A stretch of DNA of 64,000 nt from Knufia peltigerae (Eukaryota; Ascomycota; Eurotiomycetes; Chaetothyriales; Trichomeriaceae), in the NCBI GenBank assembly GCA_030247855.1, contig JAPDRN010000001.1, forward strand, positions 434,001-498,000, read 5' to 3'. The position numbers and the translations under genes were made by a program. Shown piece after piece: positions 43,797-55,100 of this stretch. The stretch's first letter is position 1; the number at the start of each line of letters is the position of its first letter. The notes below the pieces were generated by a model that was not told the DNA's origin, did no database searches, and was given only the letters and a program-made list of their open reading frames with translations.

Positions 43797-44663
43797 ATGT
43801 CTACTTCAGAACCACATACGAAACCGCATTATCCTGGCCCTCGAGATCTGTCGGAATCCAAACGCCTCAAGGCGCAAAGTGACCTGGTCACAGCCGCTTT
43901 TGGTGAGCTTGTCTTATGCCCCATTGATTTGACTGCTGCTGGCCTTCGGATTCTTGATTCAGGCACAGCGGATGGACTGTTTCTAAGACAGCTACATTCG
44001 CTGCTTGCCCAACCGGAGTCTGCTACTCTGATCGGCACAGACATAGCACCTTTTGAGGATAACGTGGGAAAGCCGGACTACGTCGAGTGGCAAAAGCAGG
44101 ACATCAACGAGGAATGGCCCGCATCCTGGCAGAATACGTTTGACTTCGTTCATCAGCGTGCAGTCATCGCGAACGCAGGGAGCTGGGACGGTGCGGTCAA
44201 GGCAGTGACCAGACTTGCTAAGCTCGTTAAGCCTGGCGCCTGGGTCCAGTTGGTAGACAGTACCATGCAAGAGGGAGATATCTTGGAAAGCGATCCTCCA
44301 AGTCTAAAGTTTACCAAAGCCGTTGGTTCATTTCTAAAGAAGTTTGGTCTCTTCAACAGAGCGACTGGCGGATTGAGCGAGATTCTGGCGCAGACAAATG
44401 AGATCATCGAAATTGGCCAGAAGGAAGCTGCACTACAGCTCGGCGTATTGGCCAAGAATGAGAAACTCAAAGAAGCAGGGAGGATCTGGCTTAGCAGCAT
44501 GAGATACACCATCGATGCGGCATTGGCAAGGGTGAATGACCCTAACTTGATAAGTCTGAACGACTGGAACAAATTGATGGATGAGGTAGAGCTCGAGGCC
44601 GAGACAGCCGGTGTAGAGTTCAAATGGTGGGCAGCCTGGGGCAAACGCAAGGCAACTGTATAG
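43797..44663 (+). CDS. SAM-dependent methyltransferase, fungal UMTA/LaeA-like group
   Basis: 288 aa, single exon. Motif I is RILDSGTADGLFLRQLHSL, where the usual LDxGCGTG is changed to LDSGTADG; an acidic strand end (LIGTDIAPF) follows and DFVHQRAVIANAGSWDGAV matches the motif between strands 4 and 5 in fungal class I methyltransferases. A VKPGAWVQLVDST strand and a helical C-terminus complete the Rossmann fold. The methyl acceptor is unknown; relatives include small-molecule methyltransferases and LaeA-type regulators. Confidence 0.85.
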   Translation: MSTSEPHTKPHYPGPRDLSESKRLKAQSDLVTAAFGELVLCPIDLTAAGLRILDSGTADGLFLRQLHSLLAQPESATLIGTDIAPFEDNVGKPDYVEWQKQDINEEWPASWQNTFDFVHQRAVIANAGSWDGAVKAVTRLAKLVKPGAWVQLVDSTMQEGDILESDPPSLKFTKAVGSFLKKFGLFNRATGGLSEILAQTNEIIEIGQKEAALQLGVLAKNEKLKEAGRIWLSSMRYTIDAALARVNDPNLISLNDWNKLMDEVELEAETAGVEFKWWAAWGKRKATV

Positions 44664-47600
44664 ATACAGGCAAACTTACGCTATCCTTGCAGAAGCTCCC
44701 TTGGGCAGCAATGATGATCGCGCATATTGCCTGCACCAGCAAGATCACTTCCGGGAGATAGGAGTTCTCTCGGATGCGGTTCGTTCTCGGTGGAACGAAT
44801 CAAGAGCATCGACATCTTGTGACACGATCCCCGATATATAACCCAACTACGATCACTTTTTTCACGCTTATACTATATGGTCATGAAGGTTCACCGGAAC
44901 CGAGAGGCAAAATATGAGGACTGAGGTTGTACCCAATATCTCCGCTAGAAAGCGGATAAGGCATCCAAGGATCAACAAACAATGCAATACTGTATGCAGT
45001 TTTCACAACTTTGAGCCCACCGAGGTCCGGATCTTCCTGATGCATATGACCGGGCCTGAAGATTTCCAGATCCAATCTCGTTCCGAGCACGTATTGGATT
45101 GACACTACGGGGTACGGAGTACTGACTTATTATATGTCATCAACGTGCCTGTCCCTCGAGGCTAGCCATCTCTACTGCAAACGGCACAGTTCGATTGACC
45201 AAGCGTAATTACCAAGGCCTTGAACCAGTCACTGAAAAGACAGTGGATACAGGAGACCGGAAATATGAATCCCTACTGATCACACTATGAAGGTTAAAGT
45301 AATGTGTACTACCACTTCGTGACCTCTCCCGTCCAAGCAAGCGCCAGTACTGTTCTGTTACGGGCGTGAAGCTCGAGGCTAAACTATAGCGTCCACAATT
45401 GTTGAGCGAAAGAAGGTCGTGGAGTGGTAAGATACGACAAGTTCTTGGACGGACGATACCTTGATCATGCTTGACGTCGTTAATGCGGCACCAGCTCGAG
45501 GCCTCAGCTCCCAATTTTGCGAACAGTCGTCCCCGAACAGCGCTCTTATTCTCCACCGATTAAGGCTGATATCCGGCTCGCCTGAAGCAACGATAAAATC
45601 GGTACCGCTTGGCCGCACATACATACATCCAGGAACACTTGCCAGACCATCGGCTCACTTTGTGGATCTCAAAGTTTGGAGGCCGGTATCAGGTGAGGAG
45701 CGTTACTCGAAGCTAGATCGAAGATGGCAGCGATCTTACTCTAAGTTTGTTGGGCATCAATCCTCTGTTGAGGCAACCGGGCCACTACTACCTCCCTGTG
45801 AAGCTACAAACTTGTGCAAGTTCCTAAGAGAGAACTATACGCTGGGGAGCGTGTCTTCTAACCATCTAGGCGTCAATGGGCACGATTTTGGCGTCGAAGG
45901 AGTTGGCGATCACTCCTAATGAGAAGAGGAATCTGGAAATTGCTGCGGCTGCTGACCTGCTAAGCTGCAGGCATTGTTTCTGTAATGACATTATTGTACT
46001 GCAGTAAGGCTCATTACGGACTATTCAATGCTTCATAGGCAAAGAGCTTCAGCTTTCCAAGCTCCATGAAGAGCTATGTACAATTCTTCAACTGCGATCT
46101 GATTTCTCCCTAGTACCAGATTATGTCGTTTTCGGTATCAGTCATCCACGGCCCACACCATGCTACGCGTACATAACATCCGTTCACGGAGCCACAGGAG
46201 GATCTTCTTCAGCATATACTTTACGCTTCGTCGGTCCGTGGTCCCCATCTTCGTGCCATTATTCCGCGACGGTGGTCGAAGAGCTCGGGGCTAAGGAACG
46301 AGAAGAAAAGGCCGGGAGGCAACCAACTCCCTGGGTTCGATATGATTGCTCTAGTGCGAACACGCCTTTCCCGAGGGATCTGCGCTACAACACTGGTGGA
46401 TTGCATTCGGATGTGGCTGAGAGATGCTATCACATGAAAGTCCACTCTCAGGGTCAAACGAACCTCTTCCATTCATTGGCGTTAGTCAACAAGCCAGTGA
46501 CTCCTCACTGATTGATGGGGCTCTTCACAGGTGATGGACTCCTCGCTGTTGCATGAAGGCTTAGCTATGCCGTCTGTCTGAGCATACGATGCGCACGACC
46601 GAAGGTATGGCCAGATTTCTGTGAAAAGCTCGTCGACTGTTCAACTGGGGAACAGTGCTCGGTCGTTGAGCATGGTGCTTTACAAGGGGAGTTGCTTTCG
46701 ATATATTGAATGGGATATGTTTGCCAATGTCCTTGGGGAAACAGACGATACGCAGTTGCAAAATGGCACATACTCACTGCCGACGATGATGGTCATTAAT
46801 GGCAGCATCAATCCGCTCTCTTGGACCTAGACAAGTGAATATTCTACTCCAACCGACAGCACGACAGATTCTGCGCCAGTCAGACTTCGAGTCCCTCATT
46901 ACCATGGCACGGTATACACCGATGTACCGCCTAGTTAAGTGCAGCAACCATACAGAGTGAGCAAGGATTTAGTGTCATTGGATTTTGCTTCTCGACTTCC
47001 TCCTGTGCGCAGTCATGAGTCGTGGACCCAGTTCGAGGGAGCCGATGCCTACACCTTCCATGGTCAATCAACAAGCGATATGACTATGGCCAAAAGATGA
47101 GCAAAGCAAAATGATATTGAATGGCATGAGAATGAGAGCCAACGGACGAGGTGTGGATAGGCTGTCGAGTTATTATGGCGTAACAGCACTGCTGGCGAGA
47201 ATTCAGTGTCGTTCTATACAACATGGAAACCATCAATAGCTAAGGGCTCTTTTGTCTGCTGAACAGGAACATGGACTTGAGACGTGAAGGAACGTGGAGC
47301 GTGAATAGTTACCTAGTCTTTGCTCCGACTACATCGTGCCTCCTTTAACACTCGCCGTGTAGTTATAACCAAAGGCAGTGATTCGTTCGTACAAGGTAAT
47401 AAGGAATCTCTCGATTTGCAACGTTGATACAGATGAAACAAGATACATACGATAGCTATAGAACTCTCCGCACAGACCCATATCTCATGGATGATGAATT
47501 GTTTCTGTACGGACGGATACTTCGGCTGTCTGTCCGTCTCTCCGCATTCAAAGAACCCGATTTATTATCGAACGACGACTTTTGTGACACGACAGACGAC

Positions 47601-47894
47601 ATCGTCATCATCAACACCGTCACTACAACAGTAACCACTTACCGCTCAGTTGGTGATATCAAAATTCTGCCATCGCATATCCAACTTGGGTAAACAGCAG
47701 CAACAAGTGCTTTCACCTCCCCGCACATATACCGTATACCGTCTGGTCGACTTGTACCTTTCCGGTCACTTCCGCCAAAGGAGCTTCTCCCCTACACACA
47801 TCCGCTGTTCCGAAGTGGTTGACGAATTTGTTCCTCGACTCTCCAAGAAAGCAAGCCATCAGCGACAACACCAACAACAACAACAACAACAATC
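44664..47894. other. 3.2 kb with no recognisable gene
   Basis: The longest frame (45461-45919, plus, about 150 codons) has no domain or paralogue and ends in a low-information sequence; I do not call it. A TACGGAGTAC occurs at 45113-45122. The last 30 bases before 47895 are a CAA-rich leader. Confidence 0.4.
47872..47892 (+). repeat. (CAA)7 tract immediately before the CinA-like start codon
   Basis: Seven CAA units end 2 bases before the ATG at 47895. Unstructured CAA leaders are common before highly translated fungal genes. Confidence 0.85.
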
Positions 47895-49167
47895 ATGTCT
47901 TGGTCATCGGCCCATTTCCCTCCCCCCGCACTCGCCGCCGTCGCCGAGGAAGTGGCCTCCCTCCTCCGCGAGCGAGGCGAGACCATCTCCGTGGCCGAGA
48001 CGGCGGCCGGAGGGCTCGTGTCTGCCGCGTTGCTCTCCACCCCGGGAGCGTCGCGCATCTACAAGGGAGGCCTGACCCTTTACACGCTGCCTTCCCGCCT
48101 CGCGTACGCCGGCTGGACGCAGGACAACATCGACAAGTACGACGGTCCCACGCCGGAACTGGTCGAGGGCATGGCGAGGCACGTGAGAGGGACTTTGGAA
48201 TCGGATTATTGCGTTTCAGAGGTATGATCTTCTTTTTCTTGCTTCACCCCCCCCCATCACTGCCTACTCCCGTGAGATACCTACCTAGCTATGAATGGGG
48301 ATTTGTTTCTTCTCTTCCTCATCAAATTGTTTGGAAGAGTATCTGCTGCGACCCAAAGGAAAAAAACACTTCTCACCTCGTTTGTGTGTCGAGAGGAGTC
48401 AATTCGCTACTCTCCACACACACACACACACACACACATGACGATCCAAGAACAAGGGACAAAATGGCTTACAATTTTTTCCTTTCTTCACAATGCAGAG
48501 CGGAACTGCCGGACCGACAGCAAGTGGAAAGACACCTAATAGGCAACCGTAAGTATTTACCTTACTCCTTTCCCTCGTAACAGTAAAAACTCCATCTGTC
48601 CCCCTTTGCCCTCTCTGTCCACTCGGCCTCAGAGGAGTGGAGGTGGGCAATATCAACATCCAAACTCACCGTGCCTGGGGGTTTTGCCTACTACTCCTCT
48701 TTTTCTTATTGTCTTCTCTTTATTTTCTTCCTTGATCTGGTCTTCCTCCTCTAGTCCTGCCAGCTCGAGCCGCCGTAAAGGTGGGAAGCAAACAGGAAAA
48801 GATAAAAGCCTGAGACCCAGAGCCAAAACCCGAGACCGAGAAAAAGAGGTTGAAGATGGCTAGAGAACTTGAGATCTTGGGGGACAAGACTTGAGGCAAT
48901 CCCCATCTCGAGCACCCTTTTTTTCTGCGATCCGTACCTTTTTGCTTGGGGTCAAAAGTTTATACTGACTTGGGCCGGGGTCTTCCTTTCTCTTTGAACA
49001 GGGGCTACGTCGCTTTGGCAGTGGTGAGCGAGAAGAATGGGGCCATGAGCAAGGATCTCATGACTAGCTGTGGCAATGACAGGCATGCAAACATGGTGGC
49101 TTTTGCGGTCGAGGCTTTGAAGCTGGTCAAGGAGTTCATTCTCAGCAAGGGGTCGTCGAAAGTGTGA
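47895..49167 (+). CDS. CinA C-terminal domain protein (PncC-like NMN amidohydrolase family)
   Basis: 180 aa from exons 47895-48221, 48499-48548 and 49002-49167 (543 nt, in frame). The CinA signature begins TISVAETAAGGLVSAALLST and continues YKGGLTLYTLPSRLAYAGW. A short 50-nt exon supplies SGTAGPTASGKTPNRQPG, the diagnostic GxAGP segment, and the last exon gives GYVALAVVSEKNG and a terminal helix. Bacterial PncC deamidates nicotinamide mononucleotide; the eukaryotic stand-alone protein is not characterised to my knowledge. Introns of 277 and 453 nt are unusually long for this window; the first contains a CA microsatellite. Confidence 0.88.
48415..48438 (+). repeat. (CA)12 microsatellite in an intron
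   Basis: Twelve CA units within intron 1 of the CinA-like gene. Confidence 0.9.
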
Positions 49168-52100
49168 TGGGAAAAGTAGTAGTGCTGCGGCGCCCAGAAT
49201 GCACCCGGTATTAGCTTCGAAGGAGACTCTGTGATTGTGACGACGAACCCCCTTTTGGGATTGGGGTTGGGCATCACTCCATCGACCAACGGTGCAATCA
49301 ATCACGGATCTGACCTACGGGGAATAAAAATATTCGCCCCTTGAGTTAGAAACTCCTTCGACTAGGGAGTTGAGCACACATGCAGTACAGATTAGAAGTT
49401 TCAAAAATCATCACCAGACTTGACGACAAGGGATACATCATCAGACCTACCTTGTACGGAGTAGATGGGGCGGCTCACTTTTCGATTCCCTGGTCTCGCC
49501 TCGAGCAGGGAGTGTCGGTGTGTGTGAGATACAGAGTACGCAGTACGGTGTGATCGCCAGTTTTTTCAGGTGCTGATGCTCATCCAATGCATTGTTCCTT
49601 GATTTTCAGCCTGGATTACTCCGCGTAGTATCCGTACATTGATTGTATCCATACCCCTCCACTCGTCGTAATCGTATCCCTATGCACCCACCACTACAGA
49701 CGTCGCTCGTGATCTCTGCCTGGCTGGTCCGCGTCCTGGACTATGTCAATGTTACCTTCTATTCGGTGTGATCCATCAATCCGTTCGAAAGTACGGAGCA
49801 GGTGTCAACAAGAATCATAGTGTCATCGAACCAGCCACTTTTCTTGACCTCCAAGCCTCGAGAACGTATCACCTCCATGTGGGCCCTACCCTGTCCGTCA
49901 TTTTCTGGGATGTGACCTGGTGCTTGGGCTACGAGTTTCGGATCAATCGAACAGGTCAGATTCTCCTTCTAACGTCCAGATTGAGGCTCTTAGCTCTGAG
50001 GGCAAGGTGGTCCCAGGCGGCGCCGTGTCTCGACGCGACAACTTGACCCAACAGGACCCCATCAATGCATGTACATGTCCATGTGATGCGGAATGCGAAT
50101 GCAGATAATCATTAGGCCGGCTTGGGTCATTTGACGCACATCCTCCGTACCGTACCGATCCAGACCAGGCCCAGTTCAATACGAGTAGAGAGAAGATGTG
50201 CAACGTGGAGTGTTCCAAAACTCGTGCACACGACTCGGTAGTTGGAATGGTGACACAAGACCGTTGGGGACTCGCCAGCCATGACCGTTGAGATCCGAAA
50301 GTTCGGATCGCGGGTTTGGGTCCCCCGCGGAGTCGCATGGGAACGATCGGAGTGTGATGTTCACGGGGGACAAAGGCATGACTTTGCTCAACCTCGTATT
50401 CAACATTCCTCCAACTATAGTGACAGTCCAGCCATGGTCTCTGGAAATCTCTTTTCCGTGAAACGACCACATGTGATCAACGCAGCACGGCAAGGATTTG
50501 AAAGATGTTGGAAAGGGGGTGGCGATCCGCAGGAACCAACAAGCCTGCTCTGAAGCACGGGAGGCAGGGATTGTCTCTATCCTCAGGCAAAGGTGTTCGG
50601 CGGTGTGGCGAGACATTGTTAGGAATACGGGATACATGGATTCTCGTAGCGCAGAGTTGCAGCGAAACGTTGTCGCTTTACCAGGGTGGTTTCTTTCCCT
50701 TCTCAGCTGCCTTTGTTCTACTTACGGTACAGTAGCGCAGGTGGTTTTGACAGCTGTCAAATCTCTTAGGGGGAGCCTTGCCACATTGGCGGTACCAGAA
50801 CGTTTGACTCAAACACAAAGGTCTATAACCCGTTGAGGTTAACGGTTTCGTAATGCTGACTTGCATGATAGGAGCGATTGAGCCGGCATGTCTCGCCTCA
50901 CCGACATGGGCCTGGAGATCGAGAAGGGCGGTTTGAATTTGGGATATTTTGGATCAGCTCGGGAGGCGCCGTACGCCACCTGCGGATGTGATGAGAAAAG
51001 TACGGTTGATACATTCTGGTTGCAAAGGGTCGTTAGGAGTAAGATCCCTTTCCATTCATTTGCCCACGCATACCAGGGATTGGACCGCTCGACAAGGGAT
51101 TTTTGTCATGGTCATGGGTACTCGTAACTCCGATTTCGTACCCTGCATGGGAGGGTGGTCGTGGTTGCTACGGAGTAGATTGAACACCAATCGCTGACAT
51201 GTGGCGCCGTGAGGCACAGGCGAGCATGGGACGGCCAGGATCGGCGCGCCCATCTTTTGCCGTCGGTGTAATTCGTAATACTTCAGCTCGCTCTGAACGG
51301 CGATCACTTCCACTTTTCGTGTTCGTAAGTACCTTGCTTCTGAGATACTTGAACATGTCTGACAGCGAATTCATGTATCTTGAAGACGTAGAAAGAAGTC
51401 ACTAGCGAGCAGCAGGCGGTGCTGGTGTAGGCTCTTGGCGGGCTTCGGACGTGGTTGCCGGGCTTGCTTGCGGCGCCTGTTGCGCCTGGGGTCAAAGCCT
51501 TCCAGGTAAGGCTTTCCTCTGAAGCCACCAACTGACAGCCTACAAATACCTTAAGTACCCAGGGAGTGAGGCTCACCACCTACCGAGTACGGTATAGGCT
51601 TGCTGCATCAAAGTGAGGGGGCTTGCACCGCCCGCAACATACTGCGGTCCTCCCCTGAAGAAAACAATTCTGGTCGCTGGACGAGACCCTCGCATCTTAC
51701 TTTAGGCTGGGTCAATAGGTGGCTTGAAGTATACCAACCTTGTATTCTTTGTACAACTGTTGATCCTTACTTATCAACGAAGATGTCACGCCGTAGTACG
51801 GAGTACGGAGTACTCTTTTCATGGTAACACAAGCCTGCATTCTCTACCATCGTGGATCCTCAACGCACCAACAATGTCTTCTAAACCTTGTTCCCGGCCA
51901 ACGTTGTGTTCATTTCGTTATCTGGGGTCGGACCGAGGGGGAAATGAGGACGAGCGTAGAAATCTCGAGACTGGTGGCCGTGTCTTCCCTCCAGTGTCTG
52001 GTTGATCAGTACGATGTCCAGAGTATCCATCCAATCTGCGAGGCGAGGTGACTTACTTGCAAGCATCAAGGCATCCTCTCACAGGAACAAAGGGTTTCGA

Positions 52101-55100
52101 GTCTGTGATCGCACGCACAGGGGAATTTTTTCATGCTCCTCCTTTCACGGCTCGATTTCCGTTGTTTACTGTATGCTTACTGCCTCGCCTCTCTGGATTT
52201 GCTCGACCAAGCTCCTCTGGGTCAATCTCGGTCCTGGTAGATTATGTTGGGCATCAATGCTTAATCGACATCAGCACATCGCGTGACGGAGCACAAGGTT
52301 ACAATCACATCTTTCTACAAGGTCTAGAATATACTGGCCCTCCCTGGGAGACTCATGTAGCACCCAATTTTCTTACCTCTGAACAGTAGTGACCACCTAT
52401 GGCAGCAACCCAGGTAGCCTACCGAGGTTCTCCGTGGTCCGTATGTCGAGGCCTACAAGGCGAGTAACTCCATGTCGAGGCCCAGTCGGAAGCAATGTTC
52501 CATGGCGGCATCACCATTGAAACGGCCTAGTGATAACCTCGAGACTTCGCGAGAGTAGGTGACCCCGCCAAAGAATTCCTGGCTGGCTGTGCAAGAGGAC
52601 TATTGTGTGCTCACACGTACTGTATCGCCCTGGAACTCTTCTTAAGTCAGAAGAGGTCTGATCAACCTCGCTTGCTGCATTGACGCCCAACGCTAGCCGC
52701 TCAAACGAGCGATCATTGCGGATCTTTGAAGCAGTGGGCATATGCTCCCCTTGATTTACGAAGTTCTACCCTAGCCAACGCCGGGTCGGGGCGTCACTTG
52801 CAGGAGAGGGAAATACCCAGTGCACTTGACTTCATCAGAGACAATTGTTGCGAGTGGCGCTTGGTCAGGGCACTTTCGCGCAAAGGTTCCCGTGTCCTTC
52901 ATTTCGGTAGCATCATAAGGAGTTTGTTGGGCTTGTGCGAATAATGTCACATTGCACTCCACGGTGTGTGGGGCGTGTCAATGTTCGACGCCGGCGTGGA
53001 TGCTAGCTAGGCCGAGGAAGGCATTTCGAAGCTCTTCAGAATGGCTTCTAGAAGGTCACTGACTCGACGGGACAACCCCCTAGACGAGGGATGTCTCCTG
53101 GTCCTTCCTTGTCATTAACCCTTTGCGATGGCCCAACCTCGCATCATCGCGAGGTCGGCAGCTAGGCTCCGGAGATGAAAGCAGCAAGGCCCGGACATTT
53201 TTTTCTTTGCAATAACGGCGAAACTCAAGTTGCAGAGAGATTTGCCTCAAGGAGATTGCGGAATCATGAACCCGTTCCCCATGTGCGCGATTAAAAAGAG
53301 TCTCTGATTTCACTTTGCCGCAAGACATCACGTAAATGTCGATGAAAACGGCATGGAGGAAGTGGGAACATCCAACGTCCGGAGGGAGTCTTGTGCCAGG
53401 TTTTTCAGCCTCGCGGAAATGAGACACCTAGTAAGTCGCACTCGTTCTTGATCATCATATTCCATACTGGGGCATTGAGGTTCCTTCACCTCGCGCGAAC
53501 CATGGCGCGGTCGATTCACAGTGCTCTAGCTATGCACAAGCGCAGTTGACTTGCACGAGTCAAAATCGTGGCATTATTGACTTATCGCCGGCGTCAAGCC
53601 CAGTCGACGACACGGAAAAGTCTAAGCATGTGATTTTGCTCATACTAATAATAATAAGAATGATAGTGTCCGCATGCGAGATGTTGGAGTGCGGGAAATG
53701 CCCCGAAACGGGACGAGATGCCGTCTGCGTCCCGGCGCTTCCCCTCTGAAGCCTGGAAGAAAGAAGCCTGGCCATCTCGATTGTGATAGGGGAGGCTGTC
53801 GGTATGACTAGGCTTGACCCGACCAGTCTTCCGGGCCTTTGTTCACCACGTGGCCAGGCTAACGGGGGGCACCGGAGACGCTGTCAAGTGAACTCTAAGG
53901 GTGCCTCGATGGCCATTGCTCAAAAAGCCTCTAGAAATAATCCGCTTATGTCGAAGCAAACTCGCGTTATTATTATCCCTCATAAAACAATGCACAACGA
54001 CGCCGAGCAGCCTCATCTGTACCATATCAGGGGCCGGACTGGCTGGTCCGGGACATATCGTCCCGTGAGAGGAACCCTCATGTTCCTTTCTCGCACTATC
54101 CCCCAGGGTTTGAACTAGACGAACGAGCGGTTCCGCGGGCGTCCAATCCATCGACGATTTGGCGCAGCGTCAGAGCCACTAGTCTGTACTCAGAAACAAA
54201 GCCCAAAGAGGCAACCGAATATCTCGACTTCGAACTGATCTCTCTCTGATGGATCCCCTGTCGGGACCATGGACTGGGCGCAGGGGCTCGATTGCTGTTT
54301 GTACACCGCGGCAGATTCCAAATTATGCCGCGACTCTGACGAACAACCATCTTCTGCAACGATGGCCTCATACTAGTCTGAGACGCAGTCCTCCGAGAAG
54401 GCTGAATTTCCTGTCCAACGCTCTAACCGAAAAGCTAATCTCCTCGCCTTGATGCACCTAGTCGGGATGTGAACATGGACCAAATTCCGCATCAAGGGAA
54501 GGAGGCGGCGTACGAGGCGCAAGGAAAAGTCAAATAATTTTCGAGTCATTGGACAAAGCATCACGGAAACATACAAAGCACGACGGATTCGGATTTTGTG
54601 GCCGGCCGGCTCGGTCGCTGTTGACACCAAGCCAGGCAAGAGCAGGCTGAAATTACTGTCTCCAGTATTCGTGTAATAATGATCAACTTAAGCAAGAAAG
54701 ATTGTGTATTTGTATCACCAAGGAGGCAACATCATGCGAACAGCGCCTCGGGCACGCAGAACACAAATGCGACGTTCAAGATTCACGCTTTGCCCGCGGA
54801 AACATCGTGGAATCGATACTCACCGCAAGCTGCGACCACGGCCGGAAAGGGTCAGGGTCGGGGTAACTCCAGTACATTACAGATTCATCAGTCCCTTACC
54901 CGAGTACGAATACAATATTGAATGTGGTGGACAACAAAACCAAATATTAACGCGCTTGACTGTTATTGATGCACCGTATCCGAGAAAAAAGGGGCCGTCT
55001 TTTGAACGATGTTTCATGTTCTTGCCTCACTGTACGCGAGTCGAGACTACTACGCCAACTACGTAGTACTCTTCCTTCGGCTCCGACAGACAGGCAAATC

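Noticed and set aside
45461..45919. 152-codon plus-strand frame
   Set aside because: No recognisable motif, no intron structure and no paralogue; kept as noise.
49943..50470. 175-codon minus-strand frame in the gene desert
   Set aside because: No domain, no start context, overlapped by other equally long frames on both strands.
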